NCBI RefSeq assembly: GCF_027497255.1
Contig: NZ_CP114903.1
Span: forward strand, 5,332,001 to 5,396,000
DNA from: Micromonospora sp. WMMD882
Lineage (GTDB): Bacteria; Actinomycetota; Actinomycetes; Mycobacteriales; Micromonosporaceae
Reading direction: 5' to 3'
DNA length: 64,000 bases
Shown here in pieces: positions 1-7,169 of this stretch; positions within the stretch are counted from its first letter, which is position 1, and each line of letters begins with the position of its first letter. The notes under the pieces are model-generated. The model was not told the origin of the DNA. It worked only from the letters and a program-made list of their open reading frames with translations, and made no database searches. The position numbers and the translations under genes were made by a program.

Positions 1-231
1 GGGCGTCCGCCGCGTCGGCTCGTCCTGCTGCACCTCGACGGCGTGACCACCGACCGGCTGCCGGCCGCCGGCACGCCGGTGACCCACGACGGCCGCGCGG
101 TCGGCTTCCTCGGCACCGCCGTGCAGCACTGGGAGCTCGGTCAGATCGCCCTCGCCGTGGTCAAACGGAACGTTCCCGACGACGCCCGACTGCTGGTGGG
201 CGAGGCCGCCGCCGCCGTCGATCCGGCCTGA
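1..231 (+). CDS. YgfZ/GcvT-type folate-binding protein, C-terminal end (5' truncated by window)
   Basis: Only the last 76 residues are in the window; the reading frame is open from base 1, so the gene begins upstream. The visible part contains VGFLGTAVQHWELGQIALAV followed by VKRNVP, which matches the C-terminal barrel of YgfZ/GcvT-family proteins, where a conserved ELG-IALA-VKR pattern is typical. YgfZ proteins use tetrahydrofolate and help maintain iron-sulfur enzymes in the cytoplasm. The N-terminal folate-binding part and the KGCYxGQE signature cannot be checked here. The next gene starts 55 nt downstream and appears to have its own promoter. Confidence 0.75.
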   Translation, partial: GRPPRRLVLLHLDGVTTDRLPAAGTPVTHDGRAVGFLGTAVQHWELGQIALAVVKRNVPDDARLLVGEAAAAVDPA

Positions 232-286
232 TCGACCGTTCAGCAGGCGGTCGACCTGCGGCGCGGCGGCGTCTAGGATCGCCGGC

Positions 287-1120
287 ATGACGACCCCGAC
301 GTTGATCACGGTGGCCCCGACCGGCGCCGAGTCGGCCAAGGCCGACGTCCCGGCGCTGCCGGTGACCCTCGACGAGCTGGTGCTGACCGCCAAGGAGTGC
401 GCGGCGATCGGCGCGGCCGTGATCCACGTCCACATCCGCGACGACGAGGCGAAGCCCACCCTCGACCCGGGGCGGCTGCGGGACACGGTCGCGGCGCTGC
501 GCGACGGCACCGACCTGATCGTGCAGCTCTCCACCGGCGGCGCGGTCACCGACCCGGAGGCCGCCCGGCTCGCCGTGCTCGACGCCGGACCGGACATGGC
601 CTCCTGCACCATGGGCACGCTCAACTTCGGCGACGACGTCTTCCTCAACCGCTGGGAGTTCATCGTCGACCTGCACACCCGCATGCAGGAGCGGGGCATC
701 GTGCCGGAGTACGAGATCTTCGACCTCGGGCACCTCACCGCCCTGCAACGGCTGCTCGGCAGGCACGGCCTCCCGGCCGGCGGGCACGTGCACGTCGACT
801 TCGTGATGGGCGTGCCGGGCGGCATGCCGGGCACGGCGGAGGCGCTGGTCGCGTGCCGCCAGGCGGTACGGGACCTGCCGGAGGGCGCCACCTTCTCGGC
901 CACCGGCATCGGCCGCTCCGCCATCCCGGTCATGCTGGCCTCGCTCGCCACCGGCGGGCACCTGCGGGTCGGCATGGAGGACACCGTCACGTACGCCAAG
1001 GGGCAGCCCGTCGAGTCGAACATGCAACTCGTCGCCCGCGCGGTCGGGCTGGCCCAGATCGCCCAGCGGCCCCCGCTCACCCCCACCGACGCCCGCCAGC
1101 TTCTCGGCATCCGCAGGTAG
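287..1120 (+). CDS. BKACE family beta-keto acid cleavage enzyme (DUF849)
   Basis: A 277-residue TIM-barrel enzyme of the family that includes 3-keto-5-aminohexanoate cleavage enzyme. Members condense a beta-keto acid with acetyl-CoA and cleave it to a CoA ester and acetoacetate, using a metal held by a His-x-His pair. Here the pair is VIHVHIRDDE (His47, His49), followed by QLSTGG, ASCTMGTLNF and HVDFVMGVPGGMPG, all typical of the family, and full length is present. The true keto-acid substrate cannot be read from the sequence. A TAGGAT hexamer at 274-279 lies 7 nt before the ATG and there is little Shine-Dalgarno, so a leaderless transcript is likely. Lysine-type substrates are only one possibility. 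Confidence 0.85.
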   Translation: MTTPTLITVAPTGAESAKADVPALPVTLDELVLTAKECAAIGAAVIHVHIRDDEAKPTLDPGRLRDTVAALRDGTDLIVQLSTGGAVTDPEAARLAVLDAGPDMASCTMGTLNFGDDVFLNRWEFIVDLHTRMQERGIVPEYEIFDLGHLTALQRLLGRHGLPAGGHVHVDFVMGVPGGMPGTAEALVACRQAVRDLPEGATFSATGIGRSAIPVMLASLATGGHLRVGMEDTVTYAKGQPVESNMQLVARAVGLAQIAQRPPLTPTDARQLLGIRR

Positions 1121-1164
1121 GGGCCGGTCAGGTCCGGCCCGACACACCGGTACCGTTCCACCCT

Positions 1165-2130
1165 GTGAGAACGACGTACGCGGGTGGGGCGCTGCTCGCC
1201 GAGGTGGTCCGGTCCGGCTTCGTGGAGGGTCTGCACCGGGGCTCGGTGGCGGCGCTCGACGCGTCGGGCGCGCTGCGGGTCGCCGTCGGCGACGTCACCG
1301 GTCCGATCTTCCCCCGCTCGGCGAACAAGCCGATGCAGACGGTCGGCATGCTCGCCGCCGGCCTCCCCCTGACCGACCCGGCCGACCTGGCCCTGGTGTC
1401 GGCCAGCCACAGCGGGGAGGACTTCCACCGCGCCCGGGTGGCCGCGCTGCTCGCCTCGGCCGGGCTGGACGAGACGGCGCTGGCCTGCCCGCCCGACCTG
1501 CCGCTGGACGAGGCGGCCCGCAGCGCCGTGCTGCGCGCCGGCGGCGGCCCCGCCCGGCTGAGCATGAACTGCTCCGGCAAGCACGCCGGCATGCTGCTGA
1601 CCTGCCTGGCCGCCGGCTGGCCGACCGACGGCTACCAGCGCCCCGGGCACCCGTTGCAGCAGCGGATCCGCGCGGCGGTGGCCGACTGCGCCGGCGAGGA
1701 GCCGACGGCGGTCGGCGTGGACGGCTGCGGCGCCCCGGTGCTCGCCGTCTCGCTGACCGGCCTGGCCGGGGCGTTCCTGCGGCTGGTGTCCGCCGCCCCC
1801 GGCACGCCCGAACGGCGGGTCGCCGACGCGATGCGCGCCCACCCCGCTCTCGTCGGCGGGACGAGAGCGGAGGACACCCGGCTGATGCGTGGCCTGCCCG
1901 GCGCGCTCGCCAAGGTCGGGGCGGAGGGGATCATCGCGGTCGGCCTGCCGGGCGTCGGCGCGGTCGCCGTCAAGATCGACGACGGTACGCCCCGCGCCCG
2001 GCTGCCGGTGCTCGTCTCCGCCCTGCGCCACCTCGGACAGGACGCGCCGATCCTCGACGAGTACGCCCAACTCCCGCTGTACGGCGGCGGCGTCCCGGTC
2101 GGAGCCGTCCGCCCGGTCCCGCTGGGCTGA
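1165..2130 (+). CDS. Asparaginase, type II (bacterial L-asparaginase II family)
   Basis: A 321-residue protein from GTG 1165. It carries LAEVVRSGFVEGLHRGSV at the N terminus, FPRSANKPMQ, SASHSGE and SMNCSGKHAGML, the hallmarks of the Rhizobium etli-type asparaginase family (Pfam Asparaginase_II), distinct from the E. coli AnsA/AnsB fold. It would hydrolyse L-asparagine to aspartate and ammonia in the cytoplasm; no signal peptide is seen. The frame is open far upstream (to 397) only because of GC-rich antisense/out-of-frame coding, so the start was set by homology to the family N terminus and by a TACCGT hexamer at 1151-1156, 8 nt upstream. It ends 87 nt before the convergent hydrolase. Confidence 0.87.
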   Translation: MRTTYAGGALLAEVVRSGFVEGLHRGSVAALDASGALRVAVGDVTGPIFPRSANKPMQTVGMLAAGLPLTDPADLALVSASHSGEDFHRARVAALLASAGLDETALACPPDLPLDEAARSAVLRAGGGPARLSMNCSGKHAGMLLTCLAAGWPTDGYQRPGHPLQQRIRAAVADCAGEEPTAVGVDGCGAPVLAVSLTGLAGAFLRLVSAAPGTPERRVADAMRAHPALVGGTRAEDTRLMRGLPGALAKVGAEGIIAVGLPGVGAVAVKIDDGTPRARLPVLVSALRHLGQDAPILDEYAQLPLYGGGVPVGAVRPVPLG

Positions 2131-2137
2131 CCGGTCA

Positions 2138-2223
2138 GCGGGTCGGCCGGACCCGTTCCGGTCAGAGCGGGTCGGCCGGACCCGTTCCGGTCAGAGCGGG
2201 TCGGCCGGACCCGTTCCGGTCAG
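2138..2223. repeat. Three tandem 29-nt units, each a potential hairpin, between convergent genes
   Basis: The 29-nt unit starting gcgggtcggccggacccg occurs at 2138-2166, 2167-2195 and 2196-2223, essentially identical apart from the last base. Each unit contains the inverted repeat cgggtc-ggccg-gacccg (6-bp stem, 5-nt loop), extendable by a G-U and an A-T pair. Three identical hairpins in a row between the asparaginase stop (2130) and the hydrolase stop (2220) look like an amplified bidirectional terminator. The last unit overlaps the final codon of the hydrolase on the minus strand. Confidence 0.8.
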
Positions 2224-3017
2224 CGGAGGAAGTCGAGCAGGGCGGCGTTGACGGGGTCGGGGCGCTCCACGGGCAGCAGGTGGGCGGCGTCGGGCACGTC
2301 GGGCAGGCGGACCGCCCCGGGGGCGGTCGCCGCGATCAGGTCGGCGAGGCGGCTGATGTCCGGCAGGTCCAGGGCGCCGGCCGTGACCAGCACCGGCATC
2401 CGCAGCTCGGCGAGCCGGCCGGCGGCGGGCGGATCCAGCACGGCCACGTCGACGGCGCTGAGCGCCGCCTCGGTGGCGAGCGCCCGCTCGTCCCACTCCT
2501 GGGCCGAGCGCAGCAGCTCCGGGTCGACGTCCTCCGGCCGGCGGCGCGGGCCGACCACCCAGAACCGCACCTCGGCGGCGGCGCTGGCCCGGTGGTCCGC
2601 CGGGTCGACGTCGCCGACCAGGGACTCCCAGATGTCGTTGGTCTCGTCCGACCACTCGTGACCGGTGACGGCGGCGCCGAGCAGCGCCAGCGCGTCGACC
2701 CGCTCCGGGTACGCGAGGGCCGTGTCGATCGCCACCGCTCCACCGAACGAGCAGCCGACCAGGGCCGCCCGCGCGATTCCGAGCGCGTCGAGCAGCCCGA
2801 CCACGTCCACGTGGTGGGCGAACGGGGTCGGCGGCAGCTCGGACTCGCCGTACCCGCGCAGGTCGAGGGCGACCACCCGGTGCCGGGCGGCGAGGGCGGC
2901 GGTCTGGGCCCGCCACATCCGCCGGTCGGCGATCCCGGCGTGCAGCAGGACGACAGGCGTGCCGTCGCCGGTGTCGTCGTAACCGAGTCGGGCGCCGTTC
3001 ACTTCGATCATGGCCAC
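2220..3017 (-). CDS. Alpha/beta fold hydrolase
   Basis: A 265-residue soluble hydrolase. LLHAGIADRRMW provides the oxyanion-hole region, VALDLRGYGESE the usual strand-loop, and GCSFGG the nucleophile elbow with Ser90; the late PDAAHLLPVERPD supplies the probable catalytic His. The substrate is unknown; the family includes esterases, lactonases, haloperoxidase-like and enol-lactone hydrolases. GTG 3017 is favoured because a TAACTT -10-like hexamer (3024-3029 on the minus strand) ends 6 nt before it, suggesting a leaderless message; ATG 3011 is the alternative. It is convergent with the asparaginase and divergent from the XRE regulator at 3130. Confidence 0.8.
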   Translation of the reverse strand: MAMIEVNGARLGYDDTGDGTPVVLLHAGIADRRMWRAQTAALAARHRVVALDLRGYGESELPPTPFAHHVDVVGLLDALGIARAALVGCSFGGAVAIDTALAYPERVDALALLGAAVTGHEWSDETNDIWESLVGDVDPADHRASAAAEVRFWVVGPRRRPEDVDPELLRSAQEWDERALATEAALSAVDVAVLDPPAAGRLAELRMPVLVTAGALDLPDISRLADLIAATAPGAVRLPDVPDAAHLLPVERPDPVNAALLDFLR

Positions 3018-3071
3018 CCGGGGAAGTTACCGGACGGCCGACCCGGCCGGGCGACGGCGGGCTGAGACGTC

Positions 3072-3123
3072 GCTAACTCTGGTTAGCATTCTGCTTGCAG
3101 GAGCTAGCAGAGCGGGTTAGCGT
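3072..3123 (+). promoter_or_regulatory. Promoter and palindromic operator for the XRE-hbhA-like operon
   Basis: A perfect palindrome gctaac-tctg-gttagc lies at 3072-3087. Related half-sites recur as gctagc (3103-3108) and gttagc (3116-3121). A -35-like TTGCAG (3095-3100) and -10-like TAGCGT (3118-3123) are separated by 17 nt, and the -10 ends 6 nt before ATG 3130. The half-sites flank or overlap the -10, which would suit autoregulation by the XRE protein encoded just downstream. Binding is inferred, not shown. Confidence 0.65.
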
Positions 3124-3129
3124 CGGGCC

Positions 3130-3867
3130 ATGGCGACCCCGAAGGACCTGCCCCGCGACGTCGGCGGCTTCATCCGTGACCTGCGGCGCAACGCGAAGAT
3201 CTCGCTCCGGCAACTGGCCGAGCAGGCCGGGGTCAGCAACCCGTACCTGAGCCAGATCGAACGCGGTCTCCGCAAGCCCAGCGCCGAGGTGCTCCAGCAG
3301 CTCGCCAGCGCGCTGCGGGTCTCCACCCCGGCGATGTACCTGCGGGCCGGGCTGCTCGACGACCGCGACGGGCCGGGGGTGCTGGCGGCGATCGCCGCCG
3401 ACCCGGACCTGACCATGGCCCAGAAACAGTCACTCAGCCAGATCTACGAGACGTTCCGCCGGGAGAACATCCGGCTCGCCGAGGCCACCGCCACCACCGA
3501 CCAATCCGCGCCGGGCCAAGCCGCCGCCGACCAGTCGCTGTCGGGCCAAGCCGCCGCCGACCAGCCGCTGTCGGACCGGGCCGCTGCCGCCCGATCGGCC
3601 GGAGGCGGAATCGGCGGGGACGGGACGGCGGGCGGCGGGCTGACCGGGGCGGCGGCCACGGTCAACCCGGTCGCCACCGGTCCGACCACCGCCGCCGGCA
3701 CGCCTACCGAAGCGGTGCTCGAATCGGTCGCCGTCACCGAGGCGGGCCCCGCTCCCGCGCCGGGCGCCACCACCCGGAGAACCCCCGGCGCCACCACCCG
3801 GAACACCCCCAGGAAGAGCCCGAAGAACGCGACCGCCCCGGCGGTCGAGGAGGAGAACCCGTCATGA
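3130..3867 (+). CDS. XRE-family helix-turn-helix regulator with low-complexity C-terminal tail
   Basis: A 245-residue protein. Residues about 12-75 form a Cro/CI-type HTH (IRDLRRNAKISLRQLAEQAG then SNPYLSQIERGLRKPS). The C-terminal 140 residues are Ala/Thr/Pro-rich and include two near-identical 30-nt tandem units (3511-3540 and 3541-3570) encoding GQAAADQSLS-like repeats. The ATG overlaps no good Shine-Dalgarno; the -10 hexamer 6 nt upstream suggests leaderless translation. Its stop overlaps the start of the HBHA-like gene (3864-3867), so the two are cotranscribed. In M. tuberculosis a similar regulator (Rv0474) precedes hbhA. Likely DNA-binding autoregulator of this operon. Confidence 0.85.
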   Translation: MATPKDLPRDVGGFIRDLRRNAKISLRQLAEQAGVSNPYLSQIERGLRKPSAEVLQQLASALRVSTPAMYLRAGLLDDRDGPGVLAAIAADPDLTMAQKQSLSQIYETFRRENIRLAEATATTDQSAPGQAAADQSLSGQAAADQPLSDRAAAARSAGGGIGGDGTAGGGLTGAAATVNPVATGPTTAAGTPTEAVLESVAVTEAGPAPAPGATTRRTPGATTRNTPRKSPKNATAPAVEEENPS

Positions 3868-4568
3868 GCCAGCCGAAGACCAGTCGTATCCCCGCCCCGT
3901 TCTACGCCGCCGCCGGCGCCGGTGAGCTGGCCCTCCAGCAGCTCCGCAAGCTGCCCACCGTGGTCACCGAGCTGAGCGGCCGGGTGGTCACCGACCTGGG
4001 TGGCCGGGTGGTCACCGACCTCGGTGGCAAGGCCGTGGTGACCGGCTTCGAGCTGCGGCAGAAGGCCACCGAGACGTTCCGGACGGCCAACCTGACCGCC
4101 TTGGGCCTGCGCGAGAAGGCCAACGCGGCCGACCTCGACCTGGACCGGGTGCGCGAGCTGGCGACCCGGAACGCCGCCGTCGTGCTGGCCGGCGCGCAGG
4201 CCGCCCAGGAGCGGGCGCTAGCCGCGTACGGCGCGCTGGTCGCCCGGGGCGAGCGGGTGGTCGGGACCGGCGTGCTGGAGGTCGCGGAGACCGTGAACGC
4301 CGACATCGAGACGACCGAGGGGACCGCCGGCGCTGACGCCCCGACCCCCACCACCGCCCCGGCGACCACCGCCCCGGTGGCTGACGCCCCGGGGGCCCCC
4401 ACCCCCGCGGACGTCGCCGAGGTGGTCGAGGCCAAGCCGGCCGCCGCCAAGCGGACCCGGGCCACCAAGGCGACCACCACCAAGGCCGCCACCAACAAGG
4501 CGGCCACGGGTACGTCGTCGCCGAAGATGCCGAAGGCCACCAAGCGGACCCGTCCCACCGCCGAGTGA
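3864..4568 (+). CDS. Heparin-binding hemagglutinin (HBHA)-like protein
   Basis: A 234-residue protein with the HBHA plan: short N-terminal segment (IPAPFYAAAGAGELALQQLR), a long helical middle region, and a Lys/Ala/Thr-rich tail (KRTRATKATTTKAATNKAA) from about residue 190. In mycobacteria the Lys-rich tail binds heparan sulfate and the protein also associates with lipid inclusions; in a soil actinomycete a host-adhesion role is not implied and DNA or lipid binding is possible. An 8-residue repeat GRVVTDLG is duplicated (24-nt units at 3978-4001 and 4002-4025). No signal peptide is visible. Translationally coupled to the XRE gene, as in the Rv0474-Rv0475 arrangement. Confidence 0.72.
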   Translation: MSQPKTSRIPAPFYAAAGAGELALQQLRKLPTVVTELSGRVVTDLGGRVVTDLGGKAVVTGFELRQKATETFRTANLTALGLREKANAADLDLDRVRELATRNAAVVLAGAQAAQERALAAYGALVARGERVVGTGVLEVAETVNADIETTEGTAGADAPTPTTAPATTAPVADAPGAPTPADVAEVVEAKPAAAKRTRATKATTTKAATNKAATGTSSPKMPKATKRTRPTAE

Positions 4569-4594
4569 CGAGCACGCCGAAGGACCTGTCGTGA

Positions 4595-4632
4595 CGGCCC
4601 CGGAAGCGTCGTGTCGGACGTTTCCGGGGCCG
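4595..4632 (+). terminator. Strong hairpin terminator after the HBHA-like gene
   Basis: An 11-bp perfect stem (cggccccggaa at 4595-4605, ttccggggccg at 4622-4632) with a 16-nt loop, 27 nt after the stop at 4568. There is no U tract, as usual for actinobacterial terminators. It separates the XRE/HBHA operon from the DUF2516 gene. Confidence 0.75.
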
Positions 4633-4651
4633 CCGACATAAGCTTGCCGAC

Positions 4652-4966
4652 ATGGCCAACGCCGCGCCGATCTTCTTCCTCGATGTCCGCTACGTGATCG
4701 AGCTGATCCTGCTCGTCTTCGCGCTGATCGTGCAGGGTGTCGCGCTGGTGCACGCGATCACGCAGCGCGCGGACGCGTTCCCCGCGATCGGCACCCTGCC
4801 CAAGGGCGGCTGGATCGCCATCCTGGCGGTCTGCCTCATACTCACCCTGCTCGGCTTCGGCCCGATCAGCCTGTTCGGCCTGGTCGGCATCGCCGCCGGA
4901 CTCATCTACCTGCTCGACGTACGCGTCGGGTTGCGTGACCTCTCCGACGGCAAGGGTTTCTGGTGA
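4652..4966 (+). CDS. DUF2516 family membrane protein
   Basis: A 104-residue integral membrane protein with three hydrophobic segments (about 8-38, 50-72, 74-88), ending in DVRVGLRDLSDGKGFW. It corresponds to the small membrane protein that follows hbhA in mycobacteria (Rv0476-like, DUF2516); function is unknown. A TAAGCT hexamer at 4639-4644 ends 7 nt before ATG 4652, giving its own leaderless promoter just after the terminator hairpin. Its stop overlaps the GTG of the next gene by 4 nt, so the hydrolase is coupled to it. Confidence 0.8.
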   Translation: MANAAPIFFLDVRYVIELILLVFALIVQGVALVHAITQRADAFPAIGTLPKGGWIAILAVCLILTLLGFGPISLFGLVGIAAGLIYLLDVRVGLRDLSDGKGFW

Positions 4967-5850
4967 GGGATTTCCGCTGGCCACCGCCGCCCGACGGCGG
5001 GCCACGGACGTGGGGTCCCGGCCCGGGCGCGCCGCGCACCGGCCGCCCGGCTCTGCCCGAGCCGGAGACCGAGCTGGTCACCACCCCGCACGGGGTCCGG
5101 CTGGAGCGGCTGGTCACCGGGGCGGGCGAGCCGACGACGCTGTTCGCGCACGGGCTCGCCCACGGCATCGCCACCACCCGACCGTTCGGCAGCGCCGTCG
5201 CCGGCCGCAAGGTCTTCTTCCAGTTCCGGGGGCACGGGCGCTCCGACACGCCCCCCGGGCCGTGGAGCTACCTGGAGCTGGCCCGTGACCTGCGGGCCGT
5301 CGCCGACCTGAGTGGCGCGACCCGGGCGCTCGGGGCCAGCCTCGGCGCGGGAGCGCTGTGCCGGCTGCTGGTGGAGAGCCCGGACCGGTTCGACCGGCTG
5401 GTCTTCTTCCTGCCGGCGGTGCTCGACAGACCCCGCGACACCTCCGCCCGACCCTGGCTGACCGACCTGCTCGCGGCGGTGGAGAGCGGGGACGCGTCGG
5501 CGGTCGCCGACGTGGTCTCGTCCGAGCTGCCCCCGGCCGTGCGGAACACCCCGACCGGGTGGGCGTACCTGCGGCAACGACTGGACCATCTGCTCCGCGA
5601 CGGGCTCGCCCCCGGCCTGGCCGGGCTGCTGGACGCGACCCCGCTGCGGGACGCCGCGGCGCTCGCCACGGTCACCGCGCCCGCCCTGGTGATCGGCTGC
5701 GCCGGCGACGACCGCCATCCGGCCGAGGTCGCCGAGGCGCTGGCCGCCGCGTTGCCCCGGGCCACCCTGCACGTGTACGACCGACCGGGCGTGCTGTGGA
5801 CCGAGCGCGCCGACCTGCGGGACCGGATCTCCACCTTCCTCAACGGGTAG
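4963..5850 (+). CDS. Alpha/beta hydrolase
   Basis: A 295-residue protein from GTG 4963, overlapping the DUF2516 stop (GTGA). After a Pro/Gly-rich N-terminal 35 residues comes the hydrolase fold: TTLFAHGLAHG, FFQFRGHGRSD, and a nucleophile elbow LGASLGAGALC with Ser in GASLGA. The C-terminal CAGDDRHPAEVAEAL holds the probable acid residue. The usual late catalytic histidine is not obvious in the tail (VLWTERADLRDRISTF), so the enzyme may be divergent or inactive. The substrate is not predictable. The coupling suggests a membrane-linked role with DUF2516. Confidence 0.75.
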   Translation: MRDFRWPPPPDGGPRTWGPGPGAPRTGRPALPEPETELVTTPHGVRLERLVTGAGEPTTLFAHGLAHGIATTRPFGSAVAGRKVFFQFRGHGRSDTPPGPWSYLELARDLRAVADLSGATRALGASLGAGALCRLLVESPDRFDRLVFFLPAVLDRPRDTSARPWLTDLLAAVESGDASAVADVVSSELPPAVRNTPTGWAYLRQRLDHLLRDGLAPGLAGLLDATPLRDAAALATVTAPALVIGCAGDDRHPAEVAEALAAALPRATLHVYDRPGVLWTERADLRDRISTFLNG

Positions 5851-5875
5851 CCCCCGCGCACGGGCGTCACCCACC

Positions 5876-6118
5876 ATGGCCGTACCCCACCGACCCCACC
5901 TGCTGGATCCGACCCTGCGTGAGTGGGAGTGCACGGTGTTGTACGCCGACCCGGAGCAGGGCATCGTGCTCGACCGGTCGGCCTTCTACCCGCTGGACGT
6001 GCAGGCCGACGGCGGCACCCACGTGGCGTCCACCGCGCGGATCGGCAGGATCCAGGTGGTGAAGGTGGAGAGCAAGGGCCGGGCCAACCGTCGGGTCCGG
6101 GTACGCCTGACGGACTGA
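5876..6118 (+). CDS. Short AlaX-like protein: N-terminal fragment of an alanyl-tRNA editing domain
   Basis: An 80-residue ORF. Its core, DPTLREWECTVL then GIVLDRSAFYP, strongly resembles the first beta-strands of AlaXp / AlaRS-related editing hydrolases (dPyl-efeatV, vvLdrTaFYPegGGQ). It stops before the zinc-binding HxxxH and the C-terminal Cys/His of active editing domains, and the GGGQ loop is altered to a DVQADGGTH stretch. It therefore cannot be an active trans-editing hydrolase by the known mechanism. It is either a decayed gene or a short protein reusing the fold. It starts 25 nt after the hydrolase stop. Coding use and composition look normal. Confidence 0.6.
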   Translation: MAVPHRPHLLDPTLREWECTVLYADPEQGIVLDRSAFYPLDVQADGGTHVASTARIGRIQVVKVESKGRANRRVRVRLTD

Positions 6119-6131
6119 CCCGCCCCCAGGG

Positions 6132-7151
6132 TCAGCCGGTGGGGCGAGCGGGGTCGGCCGGTCGGGCGTCCGGTCGCGGATCGGCACGGTAGAGGGCGTG
6201 CAGCCGGTGGGCGGCGTCGACCAGCATGGCCCGCAGACCGGGCGGGTCGAGCACCTCCACCTCCGGCCCCAACGACAGCACCAGCTCGTACGCCACCTCG
6301 ACCGACTCGACGGGCAGCCGGGTCACCACCCACCCCTGCCCGTCCGGCTCGCCGGCGTCGGCGACCGCCTCCTGGTACGCGTACGGGGTGTGCGCGAGGT
6401 GCCGCAGCGCCCGCAACCCGGCCGGGGTGAGCCGGACGGTGATCCGCTCGCCGAGCATCTGCCGGAGGAACGCCTCGGCCTGCTCCGCCCAGTACCCGCC
6501 CAGGTCGAAAGCCTCGTCCCGGTCGAACGGCTCCCCGGTCACGGTCACGTCCACCACCCGGTCCACCCGGTACGTCCGGTACCCGCCGTCGACCCGGCCG
6601 ACGAGATACCAGGTGCCGCTCTTGAGTACCAGCCCGTACGGTTGCGCCGCGCGGCTGACCTCGCGTTCCCCGCGCCGGTAGCGCAACCGGACCGTCTGGT
6701 CCCGCCACACCGCGCCGGCCAGCTCGGCCAGTCGGGGCGGCGGGGCGCTCTCCCGGAACCAGCCGGGCACGTCCAGGTGGAACCGTTGACCGGTGCGGGC
6801 CGGGGCGTCCCGCAGGGTCGGCGGCAGCGCGGCGAGGACCTTCAACTCGGCCGTGGCGACCGCGTCGGCCAGCCCCATGTCGCCGGCCGGACCGGGCAGC
6901 CCGGCCAGGAACAGCGCCTCGGCCTCCTGCCTGGTCAACCCGGTCAGCCGGGTCCGGTACCCGCCGAGCAGCCGGTACCCACCGGCCCGGCCCCGGTCGG
7001 CGTACACCGGAACCCCGGCGGCGGAGAGCGCGAGCACGTCCCGGTACACCGTCCGTTCGGAGACCTCCAGCTCCCGGGCCAGCTCGGCGGCGGTCATCGT
7101 CTCCCGGTGCTGGAGGAGCAGAAGCAGGGAGATCAGTCGGGCCGCGCGCAC
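6132..7151 (-). CDS. WYL domain transcriptional regulator (YafY/DeoR type)
   Basis: A 339-residue regulator. Residues 1-60 form a winged HTH (RLISLLLLLQHRETMTAAEL then LEVSERTVYRDV); the WYL domain spans about 140-215 with QPYGLVLKSGTWYLVG and RTYRVDRV; a WCX-like C-terminal part (ITVRLTPAGLRAL) follows. WYL proteins sense ligands, often nucleic-acid-related or metabolic. It is the last gene of a minus-strand run (exporter, kinase, response regulator), 18 nt after the response regulator stop, so it may belong to that operon, although it could also be read from its own promoter. Confidence 0.87.
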   Translation of the reverse strand: MRAARLISLLLLLQHRETMTAAELARELEVSERTVYRDVLALSAAGVPVYADRGRAGGYRLLGGYRTRLTGLTRQEAEALFLAGLPGPAGDMGLADAVATAELKVLAALPPTLRDAPARTGQRFHLDVPGWFRESAPPPRLAELAGAVWRDQTVRLRYRRGEREVSRAAQPYGLVLKSGTWYLVGRVDGGYRTYRVDRVVDVTVTGEPFDRDEAFDLGGYWAEQAEAFLRQMLGERITVRLTPAGLRALRHLAHTPYAYQEAVADAGEPDGQGWVVTRLPVESVEVAYELVLSLGPEVEVLDPPGLRAMLVDAAHRLHALYRADPRPDARPADPARPTG

Positions 7152-7169
7152 CCGACCATCCTGCCCGGC

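Noticed and set aside
161..1147. Long antisense ORF over the BKACE gene (minus, 328 residues)
   Set aside because: Arg/Gly/His-rich composition, no motifs; it is the antisense shadow of a well-supported gene.
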